A stretch of 23,454 bases of DNA from a virus. Under the pieces are notes generated by a model. It made no database searches and had not been told where the DNA came from. It worked only from the letters and a program-made list of their open reading frames with translations. The position numbers and the translations under genes were made by a program. Below are positions 1-5,221 of this stretch, piece after piece. Within the stretch, counting starts at the first letter, position 1; each line of letters starts with the position of its first letter. The DNA lies in the IMG/VR virus record IMGVR_UViG_3300017759_000089, positions 1 through 23,454 of that record; one strand, written 5' to 3'.

Positions 1-33
1 GGACGCAGGCCGACGCGCGAAAAGGACCCGCAG

Positions 34-205
34 TTGTTGTTAATATATAAACAACAATTGCAATTGATTTGTATTACTAATAAATAGCGATTACTAAATG
101 TTAATTAACATTTATATGTTATACTTTTTGCTCTACTTATTAGCTTCACGGCCTACTTTTTGTTAATTATAATTAATTAAATGTAGCCCCGCTAAATGTT
201 ACTTA
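34..205. other. AT-rich palindromic intergenic island
   Basis: This is a strongly AT-rich stretch just left of very GC-rich DNA. It holds an 8-bp inverted repeat TTGTTGTT/AACAACAA (34-41 and 50-57), a perfect 20-bp palindrome at 95-114 centred on TTAATTAA, and a second palindrome, TTAATTATAATTAA, at 163-176. No reading frame of gene-like length is seen. Such a block could be a promoter region, a protein-binding region or part of a replication origin; the sequence does not decide. Positions 1-33 carry no recognisable gene end. Confidence 0.6.
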
Positions 206-494
206 AGGTGCGCGATCGTGCGCACCCCTGAGCGCTAATGAGCGGGGGCGAGCGTGGCCGGATCCGGCGGGTAGTGGCGGCCACAGGGCGGCGGGCCGCA
301 GCGGCAGGGCGCAGGGCGGCACAGCCAGCAGCCGGGCAGCAGGGCGCTCCCTAGGGGCGCAGCAGCAGGGCGCAGCCCCTCAGCCCCTCTCAGGATCGCC
401 TCAGGCAGGCCGCGGCATAGCCGCAGGGGTCGCAGTGCCGGCAGGGCGCGGCGGACCTCTCAGGGCCTCTCAGGCGCCGCAGCGATCGGCAGGC
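206..494. repeat. GC-rich low-complexity CAGGGC-rich non-coding stretch
   Basis: About 290 bp without a credible gene. A short hairpin at 207-226 (GGTGCGC/GCGCACC arms) opens it. From about 280 the DNA is dominated by irregular reiterations of CAGGGCG, GCAGCAG and CCTCTCAGG. It lies beyond the leftward terminator at 495-527, so it is probably untranscribed from the gene cluster. Spacing is irregular, so it is not a clean tandem array or a CRISPR. Function unknown. Confidence 0.55.
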
Positions 495-527
495 AATAAA
501 AAACCCCCGCCCGGTTAAGGGCAGGGG
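495..527 (-). terminator. Rho-independent terminator ending the leftward cluster
   Basis: Read on the minus strand, CCCCTGCCC, a 6-nt loop and GGGCGGGGG (one mismatch in nine pairs) are followed by TTTTTTATT. It sits about 25 bp past the last gene of the minus-strand cluster, where a terminator is expected. Confidence 0.8.
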
Positions 528-551
528 CAGGGGCAGGGGTTGAGGGGGCGG

Positions 552-779
552 CTAATGCGTCAACAGGGGCGACTGAAGCGACAGCGTGGCATCAGACAGG
601 TGATCCCAATCGATGCCGTTAATGCCGTTGCCGTCTTGCCGGATCCACAGGGTCACCCTGTGGTCAGCGATGCCGAAACGAACATCAACTACCACACCAA
701 GCTCGCAACCGTCGGCCGTCGTCACGACTGCACCGATTAATGCGGAAACAGGCAGGTCGCCTGTTGGTTGGATTTTCAC
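552..779 (-). CDS. Small hypothetical protein, 75 aa
   Basis: This is the last gene of the GC-rich leftward cluster. It starts at GTG 779-777, three bases after the stop of the GP88-like gene, so translational coupling is likely, and it ends just before a strong terminator. The protein has no membrane segment or cysteine cluster. Its middle alternates hydrophobic residues (VVTTADGCELGVVVDVRFGI), suggesting a small beta-rich fold. I do not recognise the family. Position and coupling support a real gene; the function is open. Confidence 0.6.
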   Translation of the reverse strand: MKIQPTGDLPVSALIGAVVTTADGCELGVVVDVRFGIADHRVTLWIRQDGNGINGIDWDHLSDATLSLQSPLLTH

Positions 780-782
780 AGC

Positions 783-1874
783 TCAGCCCTCCCACGTCAG
801 CAGGGCCGAGCCATCGGCCAGGTGCTGCGGCATCCCGTGGGCGGCCAGGCTGAAAGCGTCGGCCTCGGGGCCACAGCCCCGGGCATTCTTCAAGCGCAGC
901 AGCACGGCCACGCCGTGGGGGTCGGCCCACCTGTGGTCACCCCCGGCGTCACCGTCGACGGTCGGCACGGTGATCGACTCACCCCCGGTGGTCAGGGTGA
1001 GAGCCGAGGGCAGGGGGGCGCCCTTGCGGACCCGTACGGGCACAGCCAGGCGGAAGCCATGGCGCAGGGCATCCATGCCCCGGCGGCAGGCCGTGGGGGC
1101 GTCTGGCTTGAATGAGCTGGTGACGTCGACGGGGCCGGCGTCTCGCTGCGCGATAAGTCCTAGGGAGCCCTCTACGGGGGCGGCGCTGTACTCGTAAGGG
1201 CGCAGCTCGGGCAGGGCGGCCAGGCGGGCGGGCATGGTGATCGCCTCGCCGGGGGTCACGTCGACCCCATACCGGGCGGCGATCGCGTCGGCTTCTGCTG
1301 GGGTGATCGGCACCCGTTGCAGGTGGTGGGGGTGGTCATCCGTGCCCCTCAGCCTGACGGCCAGGGGCAGGCCGTCCCGGCGGGCCCGCAGCAGGTGGCG
1401 CAGCACAGAGAAAAACAGGGCCCGGGCGAAAACCTCGGGGTCGGCCAGGCGGGCCAGGGTCCGGCGGCCACGGGCAGCGACAATCGGGTTCTTCTCAGGC
1501 GACCCCATGCCGGCATGGCCAGCCCATGCCAGGCAGGCGCCACCGGCGCCACCACAGCCGGCTGTGGCCCATGGGCAGCCGTTGTAAGCACGGGCCTTCT
1601 GCGTCAGGCCGTGGGCCTCAGCCAAGGCGAACAGCTCGGGCACGAACGACCGCGGGCCGCCGGCCGAATTGTCGGGGTTGATCGCCTCGGCCAGGGACTG
1701 GGCGGGCAGCGTGTAAAGGATCACGGAGCGAGCGCGGGCTTGGCCGTGCCGCAGCTTGGGGCTCTGCCGGTCAGTGGTGAGCAGGGTGGCGGTTGTTAGG
1801 CCGAAGCGCTGCAACAGGGCGCGGGCATCGGCGGGCACGGCGCAGGGCCGCGACGGGTTGATCAGGGCGGGCAT
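783..1874 (-). CDS. GP88-like phage protein with Cys-rich motif
   Basis: A 363-aa protein from ATG 1874. The frame is open further up to 1922, but that would overlap the upstream gene, and the 1874 start carries the CGTTGCTCCC leader also seen before the gene at 3354. A central motif has cysteines in CPWATAGC, a Gly-rich stretch and ACLAWAGHAGMG, followed by an AARGRRTLARLADPEVF helix. This order (C-x5-C, CL, A/S-G-x-G, AR-x-R-T, then F) is that of a phage and plasmid family I associate with mycobacteriophage GP88. No activity is established for that family as far as I know; the cysteines might bind metal. It is the largest gene of the cluster and lies 20 bp downstream of the preceding gene. 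Family assignment moderate, function unknown. Confidence 0.75.
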   Translation of the reverse strand: MPALINPSRPCAVPADARALLQRFGLTTATLLTTDRQSPKLRHGQARARSVILYTLPAQSLAEAINPDNSAGGPRSFVPELFALAEAHGLTQKARAYNGCPWATAGCGGAGGACLAWAGHAGMGSPEKNPIVAARGRRTLARLADPEVFARALFFSVLRHLLRARRDGLPLAVRLRGTDDHPHHLQRVPITPAEADAIAARYGVDVTPGEAITMPARLAALPELRPYEYSAAPVEGSLGLIAQRDAGPVDVTSSFKPDAPTACRRGMDALRHGFRLAVPVRVRKGAPLPSALTLTTGGESITVPTVDGDAGGDHRWADPHGVAVLLRLKNARGCGPEADAFSLAAHGMPQHLADGSALLTWEG

Positions 1875-1894
1875 GGGAGCAACGGGTAAAGGGG

Positions 1895-2260
1895 TCAGAT
1901 CAGGCCACACAAGACGAGCCAAGAATCAGGGTCATCCGGCTCAACGGTCCGGCCGTCCGGCGTCTCGGCCATGCCGTCTAAGGTCCACCGCATGGCGTCG
2001 GCGTGCGACGGGACGACGTGCCAAGCATCGCCAAAGCGGAGCCGTAGCACCTTGTGAGGGCCAAATTGGCCCACGTCGCCGGTGGTGAGCAGCCAGTCGC
2101 CCGTTTCGGGATGCTTCAAGCGGCGGCGGCCACCGTGGGGGCTGCGGGCAATGCGGATCGTTTGGTCGGCGTTGCGCTTCAAAAGGGTGGGGGCTAGCAG
2201 CAGCTGCTCAGCTGCGACGGCTTCCCAGTGGGGGGCCGTCCAATCGGTGCGGTGGGTCAT
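1895..2260 (-). CDS. Hypothetical protein, 121 aa
   Basis: The ATG overlaps the stop of the upstream gene by 4 bp (ATGA), so the two are probably translated together. The protein is rich in Trp, Arg and Asp. It has a basic stretch near residues 30-50 (RIARSPHGGRRRLKHPETG) that could touch nucleic acid, but no recognised domain. The composition is very GC-rich, like the rest of the cluster. Not recognised; it could be a small nucleic-acid-binding phage accessory protein, but that is only suggested by charge. Confidence 0.7.
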   Translation of the reverse strand: MTHRTDWTAPHWEAVAAEQLLLAPTLLKRNADQTIRIARSPHGGRRRLKHPETGDWLLTTGDVGQFGPHKVLRLRFGDAWHVVPSHADAMRWTLDGMAETPDGRTVEPDDPDSWLVLCGLI

Positions 2261-2601
2261 GACTCAGGGCGGCGAGGGGCAGGGAGGGGCAGGACGTCGG
2301 CAAGGTTGGCCGGGCCGACCGGGTAGCTGTAACGGTCGCCGCCGTCCATCGACAGGGCGGCGCCGAGCACTTGCCAGTGCTCAGACCGTGGGCGATTGGT
2401 CAGGCGCTCGGCGTTGTAAACAGCCACGGCGGCCCATGCTGCGGCGTCCGGGCCGTCATTGAACGGGACGGTCGCCCGGTACTGGTCGCCGCGGCCGCGA
2501 CCGCGGCGGATCACGGCGACCCATCGGCCGCCGAGCGTATTGGTGGGGCCGCGGTACTCAACGGCGCAGCCGGGAACGTATCGGAAGGGGTAAGAAAACA
2601 T
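2257..2601 (-). CDS. Phage accessory protein, 114 aa (GPTNT motif)
   Basis: Starts at ATG 2601 after a pyrimidine-rich leader (CCCCTTGCCCTT), similar to the leaders of neighbouring genes. The N-terminal half reads YRGPTNTLGGRWVAV, then basic RRGRGRG and YRATVPFNDG, then an Ala-rich helix. I recall small actinophage and other phage proteins of unknown function with the same pattern: a GPTNT-x-G turn, a strand, a basic turn, V-P-F/W-D/N, then a helix with A-A-A. It is coupled to the next gene by ATGA. The role is not known; the family link is from memory and moderate. Confidence 0.65.
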   Translation of the reverse strand: MFSYPFRYVPGCAVEYRGPTNTLGGRWVAVIRRGRGRGDQYRATVPFNDGPDAAAWAAVAVYNAERLTNRPRSEHWQVLGAALSMDGGDRYSYPVGPANLADVLPLPAPRRPES

Positions 2602-2626
2602 AAGGGCAAGGGGTAGGGGTAGGGAT

Positions 2627-2902
2627 TCAGGCTTGACAGGCGCCTTCAGAGAGGCCTTGGTTGATCCAGTCGGTCAAGTCGCTAACGAGATCGGCCCACG
2701 ACTCCCACGGGTAGCCGTCCTGATAGCGGTCGCCGCACGGCTCTCGCAAGTACCAGACAGGCAGGCCCTCGGAGTCCTTGGCGGGTTCGATTGTCCAGCC
2801 GAGGGAGCATTCTTCAAACAAGCCGCGGAACTCATAGGCCCGCAGCTGCACCCCATCGCGCCATAGGTCGGCCGGATGGGGGCGGGTTGGATCGTTGAAC
2901 AT
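2627..2902 (-). CDS. Hypothetical acidic protein, 91 aa
   Basis: I place the start at ATG 2902, two bases after the TGA of the upstream gene (TGATCATG). A TTG 15 bases earlier in the same frame would overlap that gene and is less likely. The protein is acidic and Trp-rich, ending in an amphipathic helix (SWADLVSDLTDWINQGLSEG). No signal peptide or membrane segment. Not recognised. The alternating hydrophobic and acidic C-terminus suggests a small single-domain soluble protein. Confidence 0.6.
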   Translation of the reverse strand: MFNDPTRPHPADLWRDGVQLRAYEFRGLFEECSLGWTIEPAKDSEGLPVWYLREPCGDRYQDGYPWESWADLVSDLTDWINQGLSEGACQA

Positions 2903-2904
2903 GA

Positions 2905-3096
2905 TCAGGCGAGGCAATAACGGCGGGCGGTGGTGTGGGCGATCCCAAGGCGGGCGCCGATGGTGCGGTAACTGTGACCCCGGCGGCGCATCCGTTGCGC
3001 CCGCTGGCGGGGTGATTCAGTGACCCACAGGATCACTACGACAGGCAGGAGAACGCAGACGGCCAAGACGGCCGCCGCGGTGGTGATGGTGGCCAT
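2905..3096 (-). CDS. Membrane-anchored helix-turn-helix protein, 63 aa
   Basis: Residues about 4-25 form a clear hydrophobic segment (AAAVLAVCVLLPVVVILWV). It is followed by a basic linker and, at about 35-61, by MRRRGHSYRTIGARLGIAHT and TARRYC, which fits the resolvase/Hin-type helix-turn-helix (G-x-S-x-R-x-I-A-x-x-L-G-I-x-x-T-x-R-R). The protein therefore looks like a DNA-binding head on a single membrane anchor. The positive residues lie after the helix, so by the positive-inside rule the HTH faces the cytoplasm. It lies 3 bp after the two-helix membrane protein at 3100-3354 and 2 bp before the next start, so it belongs to this operon. A tiny membrane-tethered regulator or DNA-membrane tether is an inference. 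Confidence 0.7.
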   Translation of the reverse strand: MATITTAAAVLAVCVLLPVVVILWVTESPRQRAQRMRRRGHSYRTIGARLGIAHTTARRYCLA

Positions 3097-3099
3097 TGA

Positions 3100-3354
3100 T
3101 CAGGCATCGGGGTCAAGAACGCGGCCAGCGACGGCAACGCCAGAAGCGACGCCGCAGGCAACAAAGGAAAGGGCGGCCAGGTTGGCGGCCTTGGATGCGG
3201 CGGCGCTGCATCGGGCGGGCCCGATGGACTCAGGGCACAGGGCGCCGGTGGTGGCGATGACGCCGAGGATCCCGAACAGGGACACAAAGGCGGCGACGCC
3301 GGAAGCGCCGAGGCCAGCGCCGGTCAGGGTGCGGGCAATGGTGAGACGGGACAT
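3100..3354 (-). CDS. Small membrane protein with two predicted helices, 84 aa
   Basis: Two hydrophobic, Gly/Ala-rich segments (about 12-36 and 57-78) flank a short loop with two cysteines (ALCPESIGPARCS) that could form a disulfide. The start at 3354 is supported by the CGTTGCTCCCATG leader shared with the gene at 1874. A perfect 8-bp stem hairpin lies upstream at 3379-3399. It is the first gene of the leftward run that includes the membrane-anchored HTH protein. The size and two-helix layout would also fit a small holin-like protein, but nothing specific supports lysis. Function unknown. Confidence 0.65.
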   Translation of the reverse strand: MSRLTIARTLTGAGLGASGVAAFVSLFGILGVIATTGALCPESIGPARCSAAASKAANLAALSFVACGVASGVAVAGRVLDPDA

Positions 3355-3378
3355 GGGAGCAACGAATAAGGGTTAAGG

Positions 3379-3399
3379 GCGGCAGGGGCCGCCTGCCGC
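3379..3399 (-). promoter_or_regulatory. Leader hairpin upstream of the 3100-3354 gene
   Basis: A perfect 8-bp inverted repeat, GCGGCAGG and CCTGCCGC, with a 5-nt loop lies about 25 bp upstream of the ATG at 3354. It has no T-run, so it is not an ordinary terminator. It could be an operator or an RNA leader structure. Confidence 0.45.
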
Positions 3400-3411
3400 A
3401 AACAATACAGC

Positions 3412-3446
3412 AACGGGTGAGATCTGCACAGTGCCCCTCACCCGTT
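3412..3446. repeat. Hairpin repeat, copy 1 (AACGGGTGAG...CTCACCCGTT)
   Basis: A perfect 10-bp inverted repeat with a 15-nt loop. A near copy with the same left arm and much of the loop lies at 3729-3764. The pair brackets the small gene 3514-3665. Possible operator or mobile hairpin. Confidence 0.6.
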
Positions 3447-3477
3447 CTTCTGGAATTCTTAACAATCGGGCGCGGTC

Positions 3478-3506
3478 AAAAAATCGCCCCCGCGGTGGGC
3501 GGGGGC
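3478..3506 (-). terminator. Rho-independent terminator
   Basis: On the minus strand GCCCCCGC, a 5-nt loop and GCGGGGGC form a perfect 8-bp stem, then GA and six T. It lies 8 bp past the stop of the 50-aa gene at 3514-3665, making that gene a separate leftward transcript. Confidence 0.85.
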
Positions 3507-3513
3507 AGTGGGG

Positions 3514-3665
3514 TCACTCGGGGCGCTCCTCGGCCAGCATGGCGTCGGTGGCATCGATCAACCGGCGAGTGTCGGCGACCAGCTCGGCCAGGCGGCGGTC
3601 GGACTCCTCAGACTCGGCGATTAGGGCCGCGAGGCGGGCGCCGAGGGTGTCTGCGATTAGTCCCA
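3514..3665 (-). CDS. Small helical coiled-coil protein, 50 aa
   Basis: I chose ATG 3665, which follows TGTTGCCCCCT, close to the GTTGCTCCC leaders of two neighbouring genes. The open frame continues up to 3843, but that part is Pro/Arg-rich and does not look coding. The 50-aa product is almost wholly helical and highly charged (LAALIAESEESDRRLAELV and a following helix), with leucine-type spacing typical of a short coiled coil. It is followed at once by a strong terminator. It is the nearest leftward gene to the LexA-type boxes about 370 bp upstream, so it is a candidate, not a proven, SOS-controlled product. Confidence 0.55.
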
Positions 3666-3728
3666 TAGGGGGCAACAGGTAACAGGTAACGCGGGCGCGG
3701 GTGCGCCCGTTCATCCATCCTACCACCC

Positions 3729-3764
3729 AACGGGTGAGATCGCGAGCAGGGCCCCTCACCTGTG
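3729..3764. repeat. Hairpin repeat, copy 2
   Basis: AACGGGTGAG at 3729-3738 pairs with CTCACCTGTG at 3755-3764 (8 of 10). It copies the hairpin at 3412-3446. A third, arm-only copy, ACGGGTGAG, is at 3807-3815. Confidence 0.55.
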
Positions 3765-3956
3765 AGCGCAGGGCGGCCCCTCCCTCTCGTCCGGCGGGCG
3801 GCCCGGACGGGTGAGCAGGGCGCGGCCTGGTCGTGGGGGTCACCGTGGGCCACCACCACCGGCAGGCGGGCGCTCGCTCGGCTTGGGGGCGGGGGTGAAT
3901 GTTTTCACTAACACCGAACCTGGAAAATTTACGCGTCAGTTTATGTTAATGAATGA

Positions 3957-4033
3957 CGCAATCACGATTAATTGTTGATGCCGTCTCCGCGAGTTTGTGT
4001 TACTTAGGGGCGCAAATCACGATTGATTGTTGA
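3957..4033. repeat. Direct repeat pair next to the LexA-type boxes
   Basis: The sequence CGCA(A)ATCACGATT[A/G]ATTGTTGA occurs at 3957-3978 and 4011-4033, start points 54 bp apart. The copies differ by one inserted A and one substitution. The second runs directly into the first LexA-type box. It may be a second set of binding sites. Confidence 0.65.
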
Positions 4034-4034
4034 C

Positions 4035-4050
4035 TAGTACGTTTGTACTA
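4035..4050. promoter_or_regulatory. LexA-type (SOS) box 1
   Basis: TAGTACGTTTGTACTA fits the published cyanobacterial LexA-box pattern RGTACNNNDGTWCB as I recall it. It directly abuts box 2. The palindrome is seen; LexA binding is inferred, and a phage repressor with similar specificity is an alternative. Confidence 0.6.
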
Positions 4051-4066
4051 TAGTACATATGTACTA
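4051..4066. promoter_or_regulatory. LexA-type (SOS) box 2
   Basis: TAGTACATATGTACTA is a perfect 16-bp palindrome in the same pattern as box 1, beginning exactly 16 bp after it. A TTGACA hexamer begins 3 bp further on at 4070-4075. Confidence 0.65.
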
Positions 4067-4069
4067 CTT

Positions 4070-4075
4070 TTGACA
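4070..4075 (+). promoter_or_regulatory. Possible rightward -35 element between boxes 2 and 3
   Basis: TTGACA is a perfect sigma-70 -35 hexamer. No good -10 is found at 16-18 bp; TACATT at 14 bp overlaps box 3. If used, repressor bound at boxes 2 and 3 would cover this promoter. Weak without the -10. Confidence 0.3.
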
Positions 4076-4086
4076 CTTTTTCCGAG

Positions 4087-4102
4087 TAGTACATTTGTAC
4101 TA
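4087..4102. promoter_or_regulatory. LexA-type (SOS) box 3
   Basis: TAGTACATTTGTACTA is the third site with the same half-sites and spacing, starting 36 bp after box 2. With one flanking base each side the palindromic arms reach GTAGTAC/GTACTAC. Three such sites in 68 bp are very unlikely by chance. Confidence 0.65.
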
Positions 4103-4120
4103 CATTTTGTGAGCGAAAAA

Positions 4121-4229
4121 GACCCTAAACCGGAAAGTCCCTATAACCGACCCCTTGCAAGAACTTCGGGGTTTTTGACCCTAAACCGAAAAGGCCCCAT
4201 AACCGAACCCCCGCAAGAACTTCGCGCCC
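4121..4229. repeat. 56-bp direct tandem repeat, two copies
   Basis: Unit 1 (4121-4176) and unit 2 (4177-4229) begin GACCCTAAACCG and end GCAAGAACTTCG with few changes between. Each unit contains two shorter related elements, TAAACCG and TAACCGA, 18 bp apart, giving four at 4126, 4144, 4182 and 4200. This iteron-like layout follows directly on the stop of the last leftward gene. It may be a protein-binding array or a transcript-end structure. Confidence 0.7.
4149..4176 (+). terminator. Possible rightward terminator within repeat unit 1
   Basis: CCCC at 4151-4154 and GGGG at 4168-4171 (extendable by outer pairs) are followed by TTTTT at 4172-4176. The 13-nt loop makes it weak. It would stop a rightward transcript from the LexA-box region after roughly 70 nt. 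Confidence 0.3.
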
Positions 4230-4414
4230 TACGTCAACGGCGCCACCACAAAAGGCCAGTCGAAGTGCTTGCAGAGCTTTTGCACAACGCCTACTCGGGC
4301 CTCGGGCACCAACAGCAGGCCTTCGGTCAAGTCAACACGGAAGGGCCTGATGTTCAGGCCCGCCATAATGGTCTCGGCGTACTGGCGCTGCTCGATCAGA
4401 TCAGGATTGCCCAT
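4229..4414 (-). CDS. Hypothetical protein, 61 aa, coupled to the ligase gene
   Basis: The ATG at 4414-4412 lies within the last codons of the ligase gene in another frame (overlap 14 bp), so translation is probably coupled. The product is a compact soluble protein with no membrane segment, and it does not resemble the OB, zinc or HhH parts of a bacterial ligase that this ligase lacks. It is the last gene of this leftward group and ends at the tandem repeat. Its position might suggest a ligase accessory subunit, but only position supports that. Confidence 0.55.
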   Translation of the reverse strand: MGNPDLIEQRQYAETIMAGLNIRPFRVDLTEGLLLVPEARVGVVQKLCKHFDWPFVVAPLT

Positions 4415-5150
4415 AGCGCTTCATTGCAAGTGCCCACAGCGGCGCCTTTGAGTTCTCGCCAAGCTTTCGCTGCACTGCGTGATCAAAGACTTTGACCACG
4501 ATGCCGTCTGTTGGCCAGCTGTCAAACAATTGGCCATCGAGCCATTTTTGGTGCAGATCCTTGACCTGCCTCGGGAACGTGCAAACCAGCGTGTCTGGCA
4601 CGTCAAAACCACGCTTACGCAGGTGCTCCATGCTGCAGCTCTCGCTGCCTTCTGAACCAACAATCCTGAACGCACAAAACAACAGGCCATCACCACTGGG
4701 CCTGCGGTTCAACGCACGAGCTGCGTGCTTCTGCGACTGACCATCGGCGATGCCATACAGCTCGCCATGTATTTCAATCACGCCACTGGCCATGAATTTC
4801 TTCGGGATGCTCGGCACGAGCATGGCTGTCTCCATTGCGCAGCGTCCTGAGCGAGTCCAAGCGCCAACCAGATCACCGTTGACGTAGCGCAGCGCCAACG
4901 TGCAGCCGTCAATCTTGGGCTGAACGACCATCGTGGTGCCGGCCGGCAGGGTCGAGTACCAGTAATCAAAGGGCTGGTTGTCCAGGCTCAAGAGAACCGT
5001 GGCGTCATCATCCAGCTCAGGGGCATGAGGAGCCTTGCTTCGCAGCTGCTCCAGCAGCTGGTCGTAGGCATTGTCACTCATGATTGGCTCACCGTTGCGG
5101 TAAGCAGTATTGGCTTTGCGGACTTCAGCACGCAAGGCTGCGATGGACAT
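4401..5150 (-). CDS. Minimal NAD+-dependent DNA ligase (domain Ia + adenylation domain)
   Basis: DNA ligases of this type seal nicks using NAD+. I chose ATG 5150 because the LigA-like region begins at once: an Ia-like helical part (AEVRKANTAYRNGEPIMSDN, residues 8-27, then AYDQLLEQL), the conserved LLSLDN, catalytic KIDG (Lys79), IHGELYG (127-133), TDGIVVKV (214-221) and APLWALAMK (236-244). Keeping both domain Ia, which in LigA binds NMN, and the NTase core argues for NAD+ rather than ATP. The protein stops right after motif V: there is no OB-fold, zinc finger, HhH or BRCT region, so at 249 aa it is far shorter than cellular LigA (about 670 aa). Usual TRGDG reads TRSGR. It might act only with a partner, or only self-adenylate. 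The gene lies downstream of the virion-type gene and upstream of the coupled 61-aa gene. Confidence 0.85.
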   Translation of the reverse strand: MSIAALRAEVRKANTAYRNGEPIMSDNAYDQLLEQLRSKAPHAPELDDDATVLLSLDNQPFDYWYSTLPAGTTMVVQPKIDGCTLALRYVNGDLVGAWTRSGRCAMETAMLVPSIPKKFMASGVIEIHGELYGIADGQSQKHAARALNRRPSGDGLLFCAFRIVGSEGSESCSMEHLRKRGFDVPDTLVCTFPRQVKDLHQKWLDGQLFDSWPTDGIVVKVFDHAVQRKLGENSKAPLWALAMKRYGQS

Positions 5151-5221
5151 TTTTGTAATGAGCAGAGGTAAGGCGCAGGCGCCGAGCGGATCATATGGCC
5201 CAGCGCCTTGCATGGCAAGCC

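Larger units (their letters stand above)
3666..4228. other. 560-bp intergenic control region and composition boundary
   Basis: No credible gene was found on either strand. GC-rich DNA runs to about 3895 and changes sharply to AT-rich DNA from about 3900. The region contains a hairpin repeat copy (3729-3764), a 22/23-bp direct repeat (3957-3978 and 4011-4033), a TGTTACTTA motif shared with the left island (3998-4013), three LexA-type palindromes (4035-4102), a TTGACA hexamer (4070-4075) and a 56-bp tandem repeat (4121-4229). It separates the GC-rich accessory cluster from the replication genes and is probably a regulatory hub. Confidence 0.6.

Noticed and set aside
206-494. CRISPR array
   Set aside because: Repeat units are short, irregular and without spacers of constant length.
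613-1197. Plus-strand 194-aa open frame
   Set aside because: It lies opposite the GP88-like gene in GC-rich DNA, where stop codons are rare. Its Arg/Ser/Pro-rich product has no domain.
3666-3843. Longer version of the 50-aa gene, from 3843
   Set aside because: The extra part is Pro/Arg-rich, overlaps the hairpin repeat, and lacks the leader motif found before 3665.
4043-4495. Plus-strand 150-aa open frame starting in the LexA-type boxes
   Set aside because: It runs through the tandem repeat and then opposite the ligase and 61-aa genes. The translation changes character at the repeat and has no recognisable fold.
5151-5213. Upstream start of the ligase at 5213
   Set aside because: The first 21 residues do not resemble ligase domain Ia, which begins right after ATG 5150.
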